DNA of 64,000 bases from JBGTFE01 sp036403235 (GCA_036403235.1 DASWRI010000069.1:1-64000), one strand, 5' to 3'; shown: positions 34,024-42,645, counted from the stretch's first letter. Numbers and translations are program-made. The notes: generated by a model not told the origin, from the sequence alone.

Positions 34024-34052
34024 AAGGCGAAGGGTGGAAAACTCTTCGCCTT
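34024..34052. terminator. Terminator between the DUF883 and zinc-ribbon genes
   Basis: A stem AAGGCGAAG (34024-34032) / CTTCGCCTT (34044-34052) with an 11-nt loop is followed by a T-run on the plus strand. It lies in a convergent gap and ends the DUF883 transcript. Confidence 0.75.
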
Positions 34053-34076
34053 TTTCGTTTTTCAAATTTCGACTTT

Positions 34077-34427
34077 CTAGTCCTGCGCGTGAATCAGACG
34101 ACGCGTTCGGTCGCCGAAAAGCACGTCGATTTTTTGCGGTTCGATGACGGCCGTCACTTCGCCCTGACCGAACGTCGTGTGCGTCATCGCCTGTCCTTTC
34201 CGGTATTTACGCGTGCGGTCGTAAGGAGACGCGCTTTTGCCTTTGCTCATCGTCACGGACGTCTTCACGCCGCGGCTGAAAGTGTTGGCGGTTCCGCACA
34301 CTTCGCAGGCAGATTTTGTCACCTGTCCCTGTTTGCTAATTGTTTCGACAATATGATTTTGTTCGACGTCACACGCCGAGCACATTGTTTTCATCGTTTG
34401 ACCGACTTCAAATTTTTCATTTTTCAT
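34077..34427 (-). CDS. Zinc-ribbon protein with C-terminal Tudor-like (DUF3553/CarD-like) domain
   Basis: A 116-residue protein. Two CxxC pairs (CSAC at 16-19 and CEVC about 41-44) make a zinc ribbon. The C-terminal half, GQAMTHTTFGQGEVTAVIEP then IDVLFGDRTRRLIHA, resembles the small beta-barrel of UvrD/PcrA tails and CarD-type RNA-polymerase binders. A role in transcription or DNA repair is plausible but unproven. GGAAG precedes the ATG. It starts 18 bp after the DEAD-box helicase stop, so the two are probably one operon. Confidence 0.65.
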   Translation of the reverse strand: MKNEKFEVGQTMKTMCSACDVEQNHIVETISKQGQVTKSACEVCGTANTFSRGVKTSVTMSKGKSASPYDRTRKYRKGQAMTHTTFGQGEVTAVIEPQKIDVLFGDRTRRLIHAQD

Positions 34428-34445
34428 AACTTAAACTTCCTTTTT

Positions 34446-35657
34446 TTATCTGCCGCGGCGCGGGCGAAACGAGCGAAAGCTTCGCTTTTGTCCCGAAGCC
34501 GGTTTTTTGAACGAACTGGCCGCCGCCGGCATCACGCCGCCGAAATCCGGCAGCAGGACGCGTTCGACGGTTTGTCCGGTTAAGCGTTCGATGGCGCGCA
34601 TCGTCGGCTCTTCAATCGCGGTAACAAGCGTAATCGCGCGACCTTTGTTGCCGGCGCGTCCGGTTCTGCCGATGCGATGCACGTAATCCTCGGGCACTTC
34701 CGGCACATCGTAATTGATGACGTGCGAGACCGAATCGACGTCGATTCCGCGCGCCGCCACGTCGGTTGCCACCAGAACGCGCGTTTTTCCGTTTTTGAAA
34801 CCGCGCAGAGCGGCTTCGCGCTGCGACTGCGAACGGTCGCCGTGAATTCTGTTTGCGCTGTGCGAGCGCGCTTCGAGAATATGCGAAAGACGGTCTGCGC
34901 CGCGTTTGGTGCGCGTGAAAACCAGAACGCGCTCGAATTTTTCGCGTTCGAGCAAATCCAGCAGAAGCGTCGTTTTTGACTGCGCCGCCACCGGATAAGC
35001 CGTCTGTTCGATTGTTCCGGCCGCCGTTCCGCGGCGACTGGCTTCGATAATTTCGGGTTCGTTCTCCATTATCGAATATGCGATTTTTTCGATTTCCGGG
35101 GACATCGTCGCCGAAAAGAAAAGCGTCTGTCGAGCCGTCGGCAAAGTTTTTACGATGCGTTTAATGGCGGGCAGAAAGCCCATATCAAGCATCCGGTCGG
35201 CTTCGTCCAGAACGAGCGTATCGAGATTTGAAAAATCAATCGAGCCGCGCTCCATAAAATCCATCAGGCGTCCGGGCGTCGCGACGATAATTTCCGGCTG
35301 GCCTCGCAAACCGTCAATTTGACGTTTATAGGCCGCGCCGCCGATAAGACAGACGCAGCGAATTTTTTTCGGCGCCAGCTCGCGGCAGGCCGCTTCGGTC
35401 TGGTTTGCCAGTTCGCGCGTCGGCGCAAGAATCAAAACGGAAGTTCCCTTTACTTTCTTGGCCCCCATCAATTTTTGAATAATCGGCAGCAGAAACGCCG
35501 CCGTTTTGCCCGTTCCGGTTTCGGCGCAGGCAATAATGTCAGAGCCGTCCAGCACATACGGAATGGCTTTGAGTTGTATAGGTGTCGGCTCAAAATAGCC
35601 GAGCGACTTACACCGCTCTGAAAGAGCGGACTGCAAGCCTAAATCATTGAAATTCAT
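34446..35657 (-). CDS. DEAD-box ATP-dependent RNA helicase
   Basis: A 403-residue helicase, RhlE/CsdA-like in length. The Q motif (FEPTPIQLKAIP), motif I (AETGTGKT), Ia (PTRELANQ), II (DEAD), III (SAT), V (ATDVAARGID) and VI (HRIGRTGRAG) all appear in order. The tail is short and basic (SFRSFRPRRGR), as in RhlE proteins. It would unwind structured RNA in ribosome assembly or RNA decay. The MNFNDLGL start at 35657 matches the family; the frame extends upstream to a TTG at 35696 without support. Confidence 0.93.
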   Translation of the reverse strand: MNFNDLGLQSALSERCKSLGYFEPTPIQLKAIPYVLDGSDIIACAETGTGKTAAFLLPIIQKLMGAKKVKGTSVLILAPTRELANQTEAACRELAPKKIRCVCLIGGAAYKRQIDGLRGQPEIIVATPGRLMDFMERGSIDFSNLDTLVLDEADRMLDMGFLPAIKRIVKTLPTARQTLFFSATMSPEIEKIAYSIMENEPEIIEASRRGTAAGTIEQTAYPVAAQSKTTLLLDLLEREKFERVLVFTRTKRGADRLSHILEARSHSANRIHGDRSQSQREAALRGFKNGKTRVLVATDVAARGIDVDSVSHVINYDVPEVPEDYVHRIGRTGRAGNKGRAITLVTAIEEPTMRAIERLTGQTVERVLLPDFGGVMPAAASSFKKPASGQKRSFRSFRPRRGR

Positions 35658-35734
35658 TAAATTTTTTAAGTTTTCTCTACCGAAAACGGAAAGCAAATAG
35701 CTTCGCTCTCCTGATTTTCAGGAGTTAAAAAGAA

Positions 35735-35911
35735 GTGTCTAACGCGGAGTGTTCCTTTGTGAAACGGTATGCAGCGAAGGGCTTGCGTTTGAATGCTCAA
35801 AATTATAGAGCGCTTCTACAGTTATTAGCGAACCGACTCTCGAACTATCCAAAACGCCGCAAATGGCGAGACACCGTTGATGAAAGAAAGCAGGTTATCA
35901 ATACTATATGA
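35735..35911 (+). CDS. Possible small protein of 58 residues
   Basis: In the 300-bp gap upstream of the helicase a frame begins with GTG (35735), 10 nt behind a good AGGAG (35720-35724). It encodes a basic helical peptide: KRYAAKGLRLNAQNYRALLQ then NRLSNYPKRRKWRD and ERKQVINTI. Just past its stop another frame continues SILYDALQVAAVAS, so a one-base frameshift near 35905 is possible. I do not recognise it. The alternative is that this whole stretch is a leader of the helicase transcript on the other strand. Confidence 0.35.
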   Translation: MSNAECSFVKRYAAKGLRLNAQNYRALLQLLANRLSNYPKRRKWRDTVDERKQVINTI

Positions 35912-35957
35912 TGCACTACAAGTGGCAGCCGTTGCAAGCTAAATATTCGCTTTTATT

Positions 35958-37505
35958 TTAATTTCTCTTTTTAATCCAATCATTTGCGACGTCTTTCGGC
36001 GCACGTTTGCCGCCGTCAACCTCGTAATTGAGGCGGCGCATATCTTCGGTTGAAATCGAGTTTTTTAGATTTTCGAACGTTTCGGAGAGGATTTCCGCTT
36101 TATTCTGGCGCGCGATGAAAACGGCTTGATACGGCGGAAAATAATGCCGGTTGTCTTCGAGCTGAAAAAGGTCGAGCGCCGAAATCAGGCCGTCGGTCGA
36201 GTTTCCGGCGATAATATCGACTTCGCCCGCCGCCAGCGCGCGATACGTTAGAGACAAATCCATCTCGCGCGGCTGCCGGGCAAAATTAAAATTATAAGCT
36301 TTTGAAAATCCGTTGTAGCCGTCGGCGCGCGACATAAAATCCTGACCGAATCCGGCCTGCCAGTCTTTTGAAACCGCAGCGGCGTCGGAAATTGTTTTCA
36401 GATTCGATTTTCGCGCGACGTCGCCGCGAATTAAAATCGCAAAATCATTTGAAAACCCGAGCGAAGGGCTTATGTTTAACTTAAATTTTTCCGCGTATTC
36501 GCGTTTTGTCTGCTCGTACACCTCCGCCGCGTCTGTCACCGGCTGGTGTTTCAAAATCGCCGTATAGGCCGTTCCCGTATATTCGGGATAAACGTCGATT
36601 TGATTCGACAAAAGCGCTTCGTGCGCGAGATTTCCGCCGAGCTCGAACTGTCTTTCGACGATTATTCCTTTTTTCTCCAGCATCTCAGCCAGAATTTCGG
36701 CCAAAATCACCGATTCGGTAAAATCCTTCGAGCCGACGCAGACCGTGTTTTCGGCGCGAATTGCCGAGCAGCCCGATTTGTGCCGGAAACTTACGCCGAA
36801 AACAATCAAAATCAAAGCCGCCGCGCCGATTAAGACAAACTTGCTGCGTCTTCTTGAAGCTTTGTTTCTGACGCTTTTGAGCGAATAAATCTTCTCGATT
36901 TGGCCGAGCGCGAAATCGGCGGCGAGCGCCAGAATCGCCGAAGAAATCGCGCCCGCCAGCAGCAGATTGTTATCGTTTTGCCTCAAACCGCGAAAAATAT
37001 AAGTTCCGAGCCCGCCCGCGCCGACCGCCGCCGCAACCGTCGCAACGCCGACCGAAATAACGACGGCGACGCGAATTCCGGTTAAAATAACGGGCGCGGC
37101 GAGCGGAAGTTCGACCATTTTCAAAATTTGCCAGTCGGTCATGCCCATCGCCTCGGCCGCTTCTCTGGTTCGCGCGTCGACGCCTGCGATTCCCGTTACG
37201 GTATTGCGAATGACGGGCAGAAACGAGTACAACGCGAGCGCGATAATCGCCGTTCGCGCTCCGATTCCGCCGATAAAAGAAATCGGAATCAAAAGGCCGA
37301 AAAGCGCCAGGCTCGGAATCGTCTGCATGACGTTGGCGACGCCTAAAATCGGCGGTTGCAGCCGTTTAAAGCGCGTCAGCAAAACGCCGAGCGGCACGCC
37401 GAGCACGACGGCCGCTCCGGTCGAGACGAAAACCAGAAAAAGATGTTCGCGCGCGAGCACGAGCAGTTCCGGCCAGTTCTGCCTGAGAAACTCGAAAAAA
37501 TTCAT
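35958..37505 (-). CDS. Osmoprotectant ABC transporter: permease fused to substrate-binding domain (OpuC/ProWX-like)
   Basis: A 515-residue fusion. Residues about 1-220 form a BPD-type permease with several helices and the ATPase-contact loop region AAEAMGMTDWQILKMVELPL. Residues about 255-515 are an OpuAC/ProX-like binding domain (CVGSKDFTESVILAEILAEM; GGNLAHEALLSNQIDVYPEY). Substrates of this class are glycine betaine, choline or carnitine. The matching ATPase lies about 860 bp further down on the same strand, separated by a gene on the other strand, which is unusual. Confidence 0.9.
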   Translation of the reverse strand: MNFFEFLRQNWPELLVLAREHLFLVFVSTGAAVVLGVPLGVLLTRFKRLQPPILGVANVMQTIPSLALFGLLIPISFIGGIGARTAIIALALYSFLPVIRNTVTGIAGVDARTREAAEAMGMTDWQILKMVELPLAAPVILTGIRVAVVISVGVATVAAAVGAGGLGTYIFRGLRQNDNNLLLAGAISSAILALAADFALGQIEKIYSLKSVRNKASRRRSKFVLIGAAALILIVFGVSFRHKSGCSAIRAENTVCVGSKDFTESVILAEILAEMLEKKGIIVERQFELGGNLAHEALLSNQIDVYPEYTGTAYTAILKHQPVTDAAEVYEQTKREYAEKFKLNISPSLGFSNDFAILIRGDVARKSNLKTISDAAAVSKDWQAGFGQDFMSRADGYNGFSKAYNFNFARQPREMDLSLTYRALAAGEVDIIAGNSTDGLISALDLFQLEDNRHYFPPYQAVFIARQNKAEILSETFENLKNSISTEDMRRLNYEVDGGKRAPKDVANDWIKKRN

Positions 37506-37600
37506 TTTGATAAATCAGATTGTAGCAGAAACATTTTGCCTCAAAGCAACCGGAAATAAAATTCGCGGCATCGGAAAGTTGAAAAGGAAATCGTCAAACC

Positions 37601-38368
37601 ATGAAAAAACAAAAATTCGACGTCAACCGTTTGCGCGTCGCCTCGCCCTGCAAAACCGGCTGGGAAACAATGTCGGGCGACGAACGGACGAGATTTTGCC
37701 GCTCGTGCAGCTTGAACGTCTATAACATTTCCGAGATGACGAACGCGCAGGTCGAAAGTCTGGTGAAAAAGACCGAAGGCCGATTTTGCGGGCGAATTTA
37801 CCGCCGCGCCGACGGAACCGTTTTGACCAAAAACTGCCCCGTCGGCCTGCGCGCCTACTACAAACGAACGGCGCGTCTGGCGGGCGCAGCTTTGGGCGCG
37901 ATGCTCGGTTTGTTTTCGATTTCTTTCGGTCAGACGGAAGATAAAAATTCAATCGACGCTTCGAAAACAAAAATCGTCAAAACCTATGCGCAGCCGGACG
38001 GAAGCATTTTGACCGGAAAGATTTCCGACGAAACCCGCGCCGTCATTCCGGGCGCGGAAATCACTCTGACGGCGAAAGACAAAAGCGAAATAAAGGTAAA
38101 AACCAACGACGACGGCGTTTATATAATTCGCGAGCTTGTTCCCGGCGTTTACAATCTCAAAGTCGAAACGGTCGGCTTTGAGAAACTCGAAGTCATCAAT
38201 ATCGAGATAAAAGATAAGAAACTGACCGCCCTCGACCTCAGACTCGAAAGCGGGCCGGTGACGATTGGAGTAATGTCTTCGCCCGAAATAGTTGAGATAT
38301 TGCCTGCCGGAGTAGATTTTTCTTCGCTGTTAAAAATCGACCCCGAGCCAATCAAAAAAAAGCCCTGA
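37601..38368 (+). CDS. Membrane protein with Cys-rich N-terminal domain and carboxypeptidase-regulatory domain
   Basis: A 255-residue protein. Residues 13-80 contain SPCKTGWETMSGDERTRFC, RSC, FCGRIY and NCPVG; this PC-x-x-x-W-x-x-M-x(7)-RFC-x-x-C pattern matches a small Cys domain I know from Bacteroidetes carboxypeptidase-regulatory proteins. A helix follows (LAGAALGAMLGLFSISFG, about 93-110), then a carboxypeptidase-regulatory-like beta domain (TGKISDETRAVIPGAEITLT). It is inserted on the opposite strand between the two parts of an osmoprotectant transporter and is convergent with the ATPase gene without any gap. Confidence 0.75.
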   Translation: MKKQKFDVNRLRVASPCKTGWETMSGDERTRFCRSCSLNVYNISEMTNAQVESLVKKTEGRFCGRIYRRADGTVLTKNCPVGLRAYYKRTARLAGAALGAMLGLFSISFGQTEDKNSIDASKTKIVKTYAQPDGSILTGKISDETRAVIPGAEITLTAKDKSEIKVKTNDDGVYIIRELVPGVYNLKVETVGFEKLEVINIEIKDKKLTALDLRLESGPVTIGVMSSPEIVEILPAGVDFSSLLKIDPEPIKKKP

Positions 38369-39112
38369 TTAAAAATTTATCGTTTCCAGATAAGCGCGCG
38401 CCAGCGGCTCGTCAGATTTGACGAAATTTTCGGGCGTCGCGAGCAAAACGATGCGGCCTTTGTCCATCAGGCAGATTCTGGTTCCCAAAAGCATCGCTTC
38501 CTGCAAATCGTGCGTCACGAAAACAGCGGTTTTGTTCAATTCCCTGACCAGCCGCGCAAATTCCTTTTGCAGATTGCTTCGCGTAATCGGGTCGAGCGCG
38601 CCGAACGGCTCGTCGAGCAAAAGCAGCGAAGGATTTGCCGCCAGAGCGCGCGCGACGCCGACACGCTGCCTTTGCCCGCCGGACAATTCGTGCGGAAACC
38701 GCGCGGCAAAATTTTCGGGTTTCAAGCCGACGAGCTCGAGCATCTCGGCAATTCGCTTTTCTCGCGCCGCTTTGTTCCAATTTTCTAAGAGAGGCACGAG
38801 CGCGACGTTTTCGGCAATCGTAAAATGCGGAAAAAGCCCGGCTTCCTGCAAAACATAGCCGGTGCGGCGGCGCAAATTTATCGCGTCCCAATCAATCGTG
38901 GATTTTCCTTCGACCAGCACCGCGCCTCTCGTCGGCTCGATTAAACGATTGATGAGCTTTAAGGTCGTCGTTTTGCCGCAGCCCGATTCGCCCAGCAGAA
39001 CGAGCGTCTCGCCGCGAAAGATTTGCAAGCTTATATCGTCGATAATCGTCGCGCCGTCAATCGCAAAACTAACGCTTTGAAATTCAACAATCGGCGGCGT
39101 GTTTTCAGTCAT
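38369..39112 (-). CDS. ATP-binding protein of the osmoprotectant ABC transporter (OpuCA/ProV-like)
   Basis: A 247-residue ABC ATPase: Walker A GESGCGKTT, signature LSGGQRQRVGVARAL, Walker B LLLDEPFGALD and the switch His in FVTHDLQEA. It lacks the CBS domains of longer ProV/OpuCA proteins. The start at 39112 (MTENTPPIVEF) avoids an upstream extension that reads through the octamer repeat. It pairs functionally with the fused permease at 35958. Confidence 0.88.
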   Translation of the reverse strand: MTENTPPIVEFQSVSFAIDGATIIDDISLQIFRGETLVLLGESGCGKTTTLKLINRLIEPTRGAVLVEGKSTIDWDAINLRRRTGYVLQEAGLFPHFTIAENVALVPLLENWNKAAREKRIAEMLELVGLKPENFAARFPHELSGGQRQRVGVARALAANPSLLLLDEPFGALDPITRSNLQKEFARLVRELNKTAVFVTHDLQEAMLLGTRICLMDKGRIVLLATPENFVKSDEPLARAYLETINF

Positions 39113-39135
39113 GATTTTCGAGTTTATCACAAATA

Positions 39136-39246
39136 TTTCGTCACAGAGAGACGGAGAACACAGAGAAAAGAAATAATAAAAATCTCCGCTAACCCGGGAT
39201 TTCCATTCTAAAAATCTCTGTGTCCCGGTGTCTCCGTGGTGAAACT
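39136..39246. repeat. Octamer hairpin, ctctgtgt family
   Basis: The left arm carries 8-nt words such as tcacagag and agacggag, the right arm aatctctg, tgtcccgg, tgtctccg and tggtgaaa. The middle is a long AT-rich loop. It occupies the divergent gap between the ATPase and mug genes. A relative lies at 44788. Confidence 0.75.
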
Positions 39247-39272
39247 TCCCCCGCATTTTGTATGATTAAAAA

Positions 39273-39818
39273 ATGAAAAGTTTTAAGCCGAGCAAGGAAG
39301 ATTTGCGCGACGCGGTCAACCGCACGACCGAAGATTTGATTGACTACAATCTGAAAGTTTTATTTTGCGGCATAAATCCCGGAATCTGGTCGGGCGCGAC
39401 CGGATTTCACTTCGCCAAACCGGGCAATCGTTTCTGGAAAGTTCTTCACCTGGCGGGCTTTACTGATAGAATTCTGCATCCTTCGGAGGAACACGAGCTT
39501 TTGGAAAGCGGTTACGGCATCACGTCTTTCTGCAAACGCACGACCGCCCGCGCCGACGAGCTTTCAAACGAAGAATACGTCACAGGCGGAAAACTGCTCG
39601 TCAAAAAAATCGAAAAATACAAGCCCGAAAATCTCGCCGTCCTCGGCATCGGCGCTTACCGGACGGCTTTTCAAAAGCCGAAAGCAAAGCTCGGCCTGCA
39701 AAACGAAAAAATCGGCGGCGCCCGTGTCTGGCTGCTGCCGAATCCGAGCGGCTTGAACGCGCATTATCAAATCAAAGATTTAGCCGTGCTTTTCCTTGAA
39801 CTGCGCGAATCTATTTAG
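39273..39818 (+). CDS. mug: G/U mismatch-specific uracil-DNA glycosylase
   Basis: A 181-residue base-excision enzyme of the MUG/TDG family that removes uracil or ethenocytosine opposite guanine. The catalytic motif is GINPGIWSG with the active Asn, and the second conserved motif is NPSGLNAHY near the C-terminus, both as in E. coli Mug. The length is normal. It stands alone and is followed by an APH-type kinase gene on the same strand. Confidence 0.93.
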   Translation: MKSFKPSKEDLRDAVNRTTEDLIDYNLKVLFCGINPGIWSGATGFHFAKPGNRFWKVLHLAGFTDRILHPSEEHELLESGYGITSFCKRTTARADELSNEEYVTGGKLLVKKIEKYKPENLAVLGIGAYRTAFQKPKAKLGLQNEKIGGARVWLLPNPSGLNAHYQIKDLAVLFLELRESI

Positions 39819-39830
39819 CGTAGAAGCTTT

Positions 39831-39932
39831 ATGTTTATTCGACGAATGACGAAAGACATTCGCAGAGTTCTCAAACTTTACGAACGGCATAATTTCGAAA
39901 GCCGGTTCGTTCAGATGTTTCAAAAACTATGA
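39831..39932 (+). CDS. Possible 33-residue ORF coupled to the aph gene
   Basis: A short frame MFIRRMTKDIRRVLKLYERH, ending FVQMFQKL, stops at a TGA that overlaps the start codon of the kinase gene (ATGA). The piece RVLKLYERHNFE resembles the end of GNAT acetyltransferases (LYERxGF). It could be a leader peptide that couples translation, or the leftover of a lost acetyltransferase gene. No good ribosome site is visible. Confidence 0.3.
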   Translation: MFIRRMTKDIRRVLKLYERHNFESRFVQMFQKL

Positions 39933-40720
39933 CACTCGCTCGCATAAAAAAATTGCTGCCCGCGCCAATTGCCGAGAAAATCTCCGGTTATCGCTGGCAG
40001 GAAAATAAAATCGGATTTTCGTGCGTCAAAATCTTTCGTCTGACGACGCGCAACAAACAATCTCTATATCTAAAAATCAATCCGCGCGCTTCGAAATTTT
40101 CTCTTTTTCAGGAAAAGCTCCGGCTCGAATGGCTCAAAAACCGTATTCCCGTCCCGGAAGTCGCGCTTTTTGCCGAAGACGAGCGCGCCGAATATCTTCT
40201 GCAAGCCGAGATTCCCGGCGTTTCCGCAATTGACGATTCGCTGAAAACCGATATTCCGTGCGTAATCGAAGAATTAGTACTTGGTTTGAAGAAGATTCAC
40301 GCCCTGCCGACGGAAAATTGTCCTTTCGACATGCGTCTTGCGCCGAGAATCGAAACTGCGCGCGAAAGAACACAAAAAGGTCAGGTCGAGGAAGAAGATT
40401 TCGACGAAGAGCGACAGGGTAGAACCGCCGCAGAGATATTTCAGGAAATGCTCAAAACGCGTCCGACGGACGAAGATTTGGTCTTTACGCACGGCGACTG
40501 CTGCATGCCGAACGTCGTCATCAAAAACAAAAAATTAAGCGGCTTTGTCGATTGGGCCGAAGCCGGCGTCGCCGACCGCTATCAAGACCTCGCGCTTTTA
40601 TCCAGAAGCGTCCGCTACAACTTCGGCGAGCAATACGAGAAAAGCGTGTTTGAACTCTACGGCATCGAGCCCGACTGGAAAAAGATTAATTTCTATCGGC
40701 TGCTCGACGAATTTTTTTAA
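39929..40720 (+). CDS. APH(3')-type aminoglycoside phosphotransferase
   Basis: A 263-residue kinase that matches the aminoglycoside 3'-phosphotransferases closely. The catalytic THGDCCMPN has Asp190 and the metal-binding GFVDWAEAG has Asp208, the same numbering as in APH(3')-IIa; Lys49 for ATP also falls in place. The VADRYQDLAL and terminal FYRLLDEFF strings are family hallmarks. All catalytic residues are intact, so kanamycin/neomycin phosphorylation is plausible, though native substrates of environmental members are unknown. There are no mobile-element signs around it. Confidence 0.88.
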   Translation: MTLARIKKLLPAPIAEKISGYRWQENKIGFSCVKIFRLTTRNKQSLYLKINPRASKFSLFQEKLRLEWLKNRIPVPEVALFAEDERAEYLLQAEIPGVSAIDDSLKTDIPCVIEELVLGLKKIHALPTENCPFDMRLAPRIETARERTQKGQVEEEDFDEERQGRTAAEIFQEMLKTRPTDEDLVFTHGDCCMPNVVIKNKKLSGFVDWAEAGVADRYQDLALLSRSVRYNFGEQYEKSVFELYGIEPDWKKINFYRLLDEFF

Positions 40721-40722
40721 AA

Positions 40723-42267
40723 TTATTCCCATTCAATCGTTGACGGCGGTTTTGACGAAATATCGTAAACGACGCGGTTGACGCCGCGAATTTCCGATGT
40801 GATGCGCGATGAAACGCGCTGGAGAAAGTCGTGCGGCAGACGCGCCCAGTCGGCGGTCATTCCATCGGTCGATGTGACGGCGCGGAGCGCGATTGTTTTT
40901 TCATACGTGCGAAAATCGCCCATCACGCCGACCGTCTGAACGGGCAGGAGAACGGCGAAAGCCTGCCAGACTTCGGTGTAGAGATTGAAATTGTGCAATT
41001 CCTCGATAAAAATCCGGTCGCACTTTTGCAAAAGCGCAACTTTTTCGGGCGTAATGTCGCCCAGAATCCGGACGGCCAGCCCCGGCCCGGGAAAAGGATG
41101 GCGCTGCAGAATCTCGTCGGGAATTCCCAAATCTTTGCCGATTAAACGCACTTCGTCTTTGAACAGCTCCCGGAGCGGCTCAATCAATTTCAGGTTCATT
41201 TTTTCGGGCAGGCCGCCGACGTTGTGATGCGTTTTTATCGTCACGGACGCGCCGCGCAAGCTGACGGACTCAATAACGTCCGGATATAAAGTTCCCTGCA
41301 CGAGCCATTTCACGTCGCCGATTCTTTTAGCTTCGGCGTCGAAAACTTCGATGAATTTGCGCCCGATTGCCTTTCGTTTCTGTTCGGGCTCGGAAATATT
41401 TTTCAAAACCGCGTAAAACTCCGCCGAAGCGTCGACGCCGACGACATTTAAATGCAGCTTGTCTTTGTAGAGCTTGAGCGTGTCTTCAAATTCTCCGGCG
41501 CGCAGCAAACCGTTATTGACGAAAATGCACGTTTGACGAGTGCCGACGGCTTCCTGAACGAGCGCCGCCGCGACGGTCGAATCGACGCCGCCCGAAAGAC
41601 CGCAGACGACGTTGTCGGTTTCGCCGACCAGCGCGCGGATTTTCTCGATTTCTTCCTTGATAAACTGCGCCGCCGTCCAATCGCCCATACACTCGCAGAC
41701 GTTGAATAAAAAGTTTCGTAGGATTTCCTTGCCCAAAGGCGTGTGCGCGACTTCGGGATGAAACTGGACGGCGAAAATTCGCCTCTCCTCGTTTTCGATT
41801 GCGGTGACGACATCGCCCGTCGTCGCGGTCGTGCGAAAGCCTTGCGGAAGAGCGACGACGTGGTCGCCGTGGCTCATCCAGACGTCGAGTTCAAACGGCA
41901 AATCGGCAAAAAGCTTTGTCGCGCCGCTCAGGACTTTTAATTTTGCATGGCCGTATTCGCGCCGTTCGGCGGGCTTTGATTCGCCGCCCAAATCGACCGC
42001 CATCAACTGCATCCCGTAACAAATCCCAAGAATCGGCGCGTCGATTTTCTCGTAAAAATCCTTTTCGACTCGCGGCGCGTCCGCGTCATACACCGAGTTC
42101 GGCCCGCCCGAAAGAATGACGCCTTTCGGGTTGCGCTCGATGATTTTTTCCAATGAATGGTGAAACGGAACAATCTCGCAGTAAACGCCCTGCTCGCGCA
42201 CGCGCCGCGCGATGAGCTGCGTGTATTGCGAGCCGAAATCGAGAATTAAGACAAGTTCGTGGTGCAT
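40723..42267 (-). CDS. guaA: GMP synthase, glutamine-hydrolysing
   Basis: A 514-residue two-domain enzyme that makes GMP from XMP, glutamine and ATP. The N-terminal class I amidotransferase has GICYGMQ (nucleophile Cys) and FHPEVAHT; the synthetase domain has the PP-loop CGLSGGVDSTV and the C-terminal dimerisation part ends in TIEWE. The product is full length. It ends head-to-tail 2 bp from the kinase stop codon. The leader carries four exact ctaaaat heptamers. Confidence 0.97.
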   Translation of the reverse strand: MHHELVLILDFGSQYTQLIARRVREQGVYCEIVPFHHSLEKIIERNPKGVILSGGPNSVYDADAPRVEKDFYEKIDAPILGICYGMQLMAVDLGGESKPAERREYGHAKLKVLSGATKLFADLPFELDVWMSHGDHVVALPQGFRTTATTGDVVTAIENEERRIFAVQFHPEVAHTPLGKEILRNFLFNVCECMGDWTAAQFIKEEIEKIRALVGETDNVVCGLSGGVDSTVAAALVQEAVGTRQTCIFVNNGLLRAGEFEDTLKLYKDKLHLNVVGVDASAEFYAVLKNISEPEQKRKAIGRKFIEVFDAEAKRIGDVKWLVQGTLYPDVIESVSLRGASVTIKTHHNVGGLPEKMNLKLIEPLRELFKDEVRLIGKDLGIPDEILQRHPFPGPGLAVRILGDITPEKVALLQKCDRIFIEELHNFNLYTEVWQAFAVLLPVQTVGVMGDFRTYEKTIALRAVTSTDGMTADWARLPHDFLQRVSSRITSEIRGVNRVVYDISSKPPSTIEWE

Positions 42268-42270
42268 TAG

Positions 42271-42298
42271 CTAAAATCTAAAATCTAAAATCTAAAAT
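42271..42298. repeat. Four perfect tandem heptamers (ctaaaat) in the guaA leader
   Basis: ctaaaat is repeated four times without change, directly upstream of the guaA start codon. Unlike the other loci there is no second complementary arm close by, so it looks like half of a word-built palindrome. Confidence 0.85.
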
Positions 42299-42364
42299 CG
42301 CAAGTCGGCTTGACAAGAAAGAGCAAAATACTTAACCTAAAAATTCGCCATTTTAGGCGATTAT

Positions 42365-42439
<75 letters not shown>

Positions 42440-42446
42440 TAAGATT

Positions 42447-42479
42447 AAAAAGCCTGAACTGTTTAGTTCGGGCTTTTTT
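42447..42479 (+). terminator. Intrinsic terminator of the tRNA-Asn gene
   Basis: Arms 42447-42460 and 42465-42478 form a G-U containing stem (AAGCCTGAACT / AGTTCGGGCTT) with a 4-nt loop, followed by a run of T. Confidence 0.9.
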
Positions 42480-42502
42480 GTTTGCGCGTAAATTTTATAA
42501 AT

Positions 42503-42551
42503 AGGAAAGCGATTAGCGAATTCTCTTCAAAAAATACTAACCGCTTCCTTT
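42503..42551. repeat. Degenerate heptamer hairpin
   Basis: aggaaag and cgattag on the left pair imperfectly with taaccgc and ttccttt on the right, 49 nt in total. It lies between the tRNA and the polysaccharide cluster; otherwise I see nothing in 42480-42645. Confidence 0.4.
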
Positions 42552-42645
42552 TTATCCCGCGCTTTTTACAGCGGCGGAATCTTTAGTAATTTTTGATTAT
42601 AAAAAACGATTAATACGACTGGAATTCCGTGAATTTTTTCAGAAT

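Noticed and set aside
39929..40720. APH gene as part of a mobile resistance element
   Set aside because: No transposase, integrase, inverted ends or composition change is visible; both neighbours are housekeeping genes.
42480..42645. Integration site next to tRNA-Asn
   Set aside because: No integrase gene and no repeat of the tRNA 3' end are found within the window.
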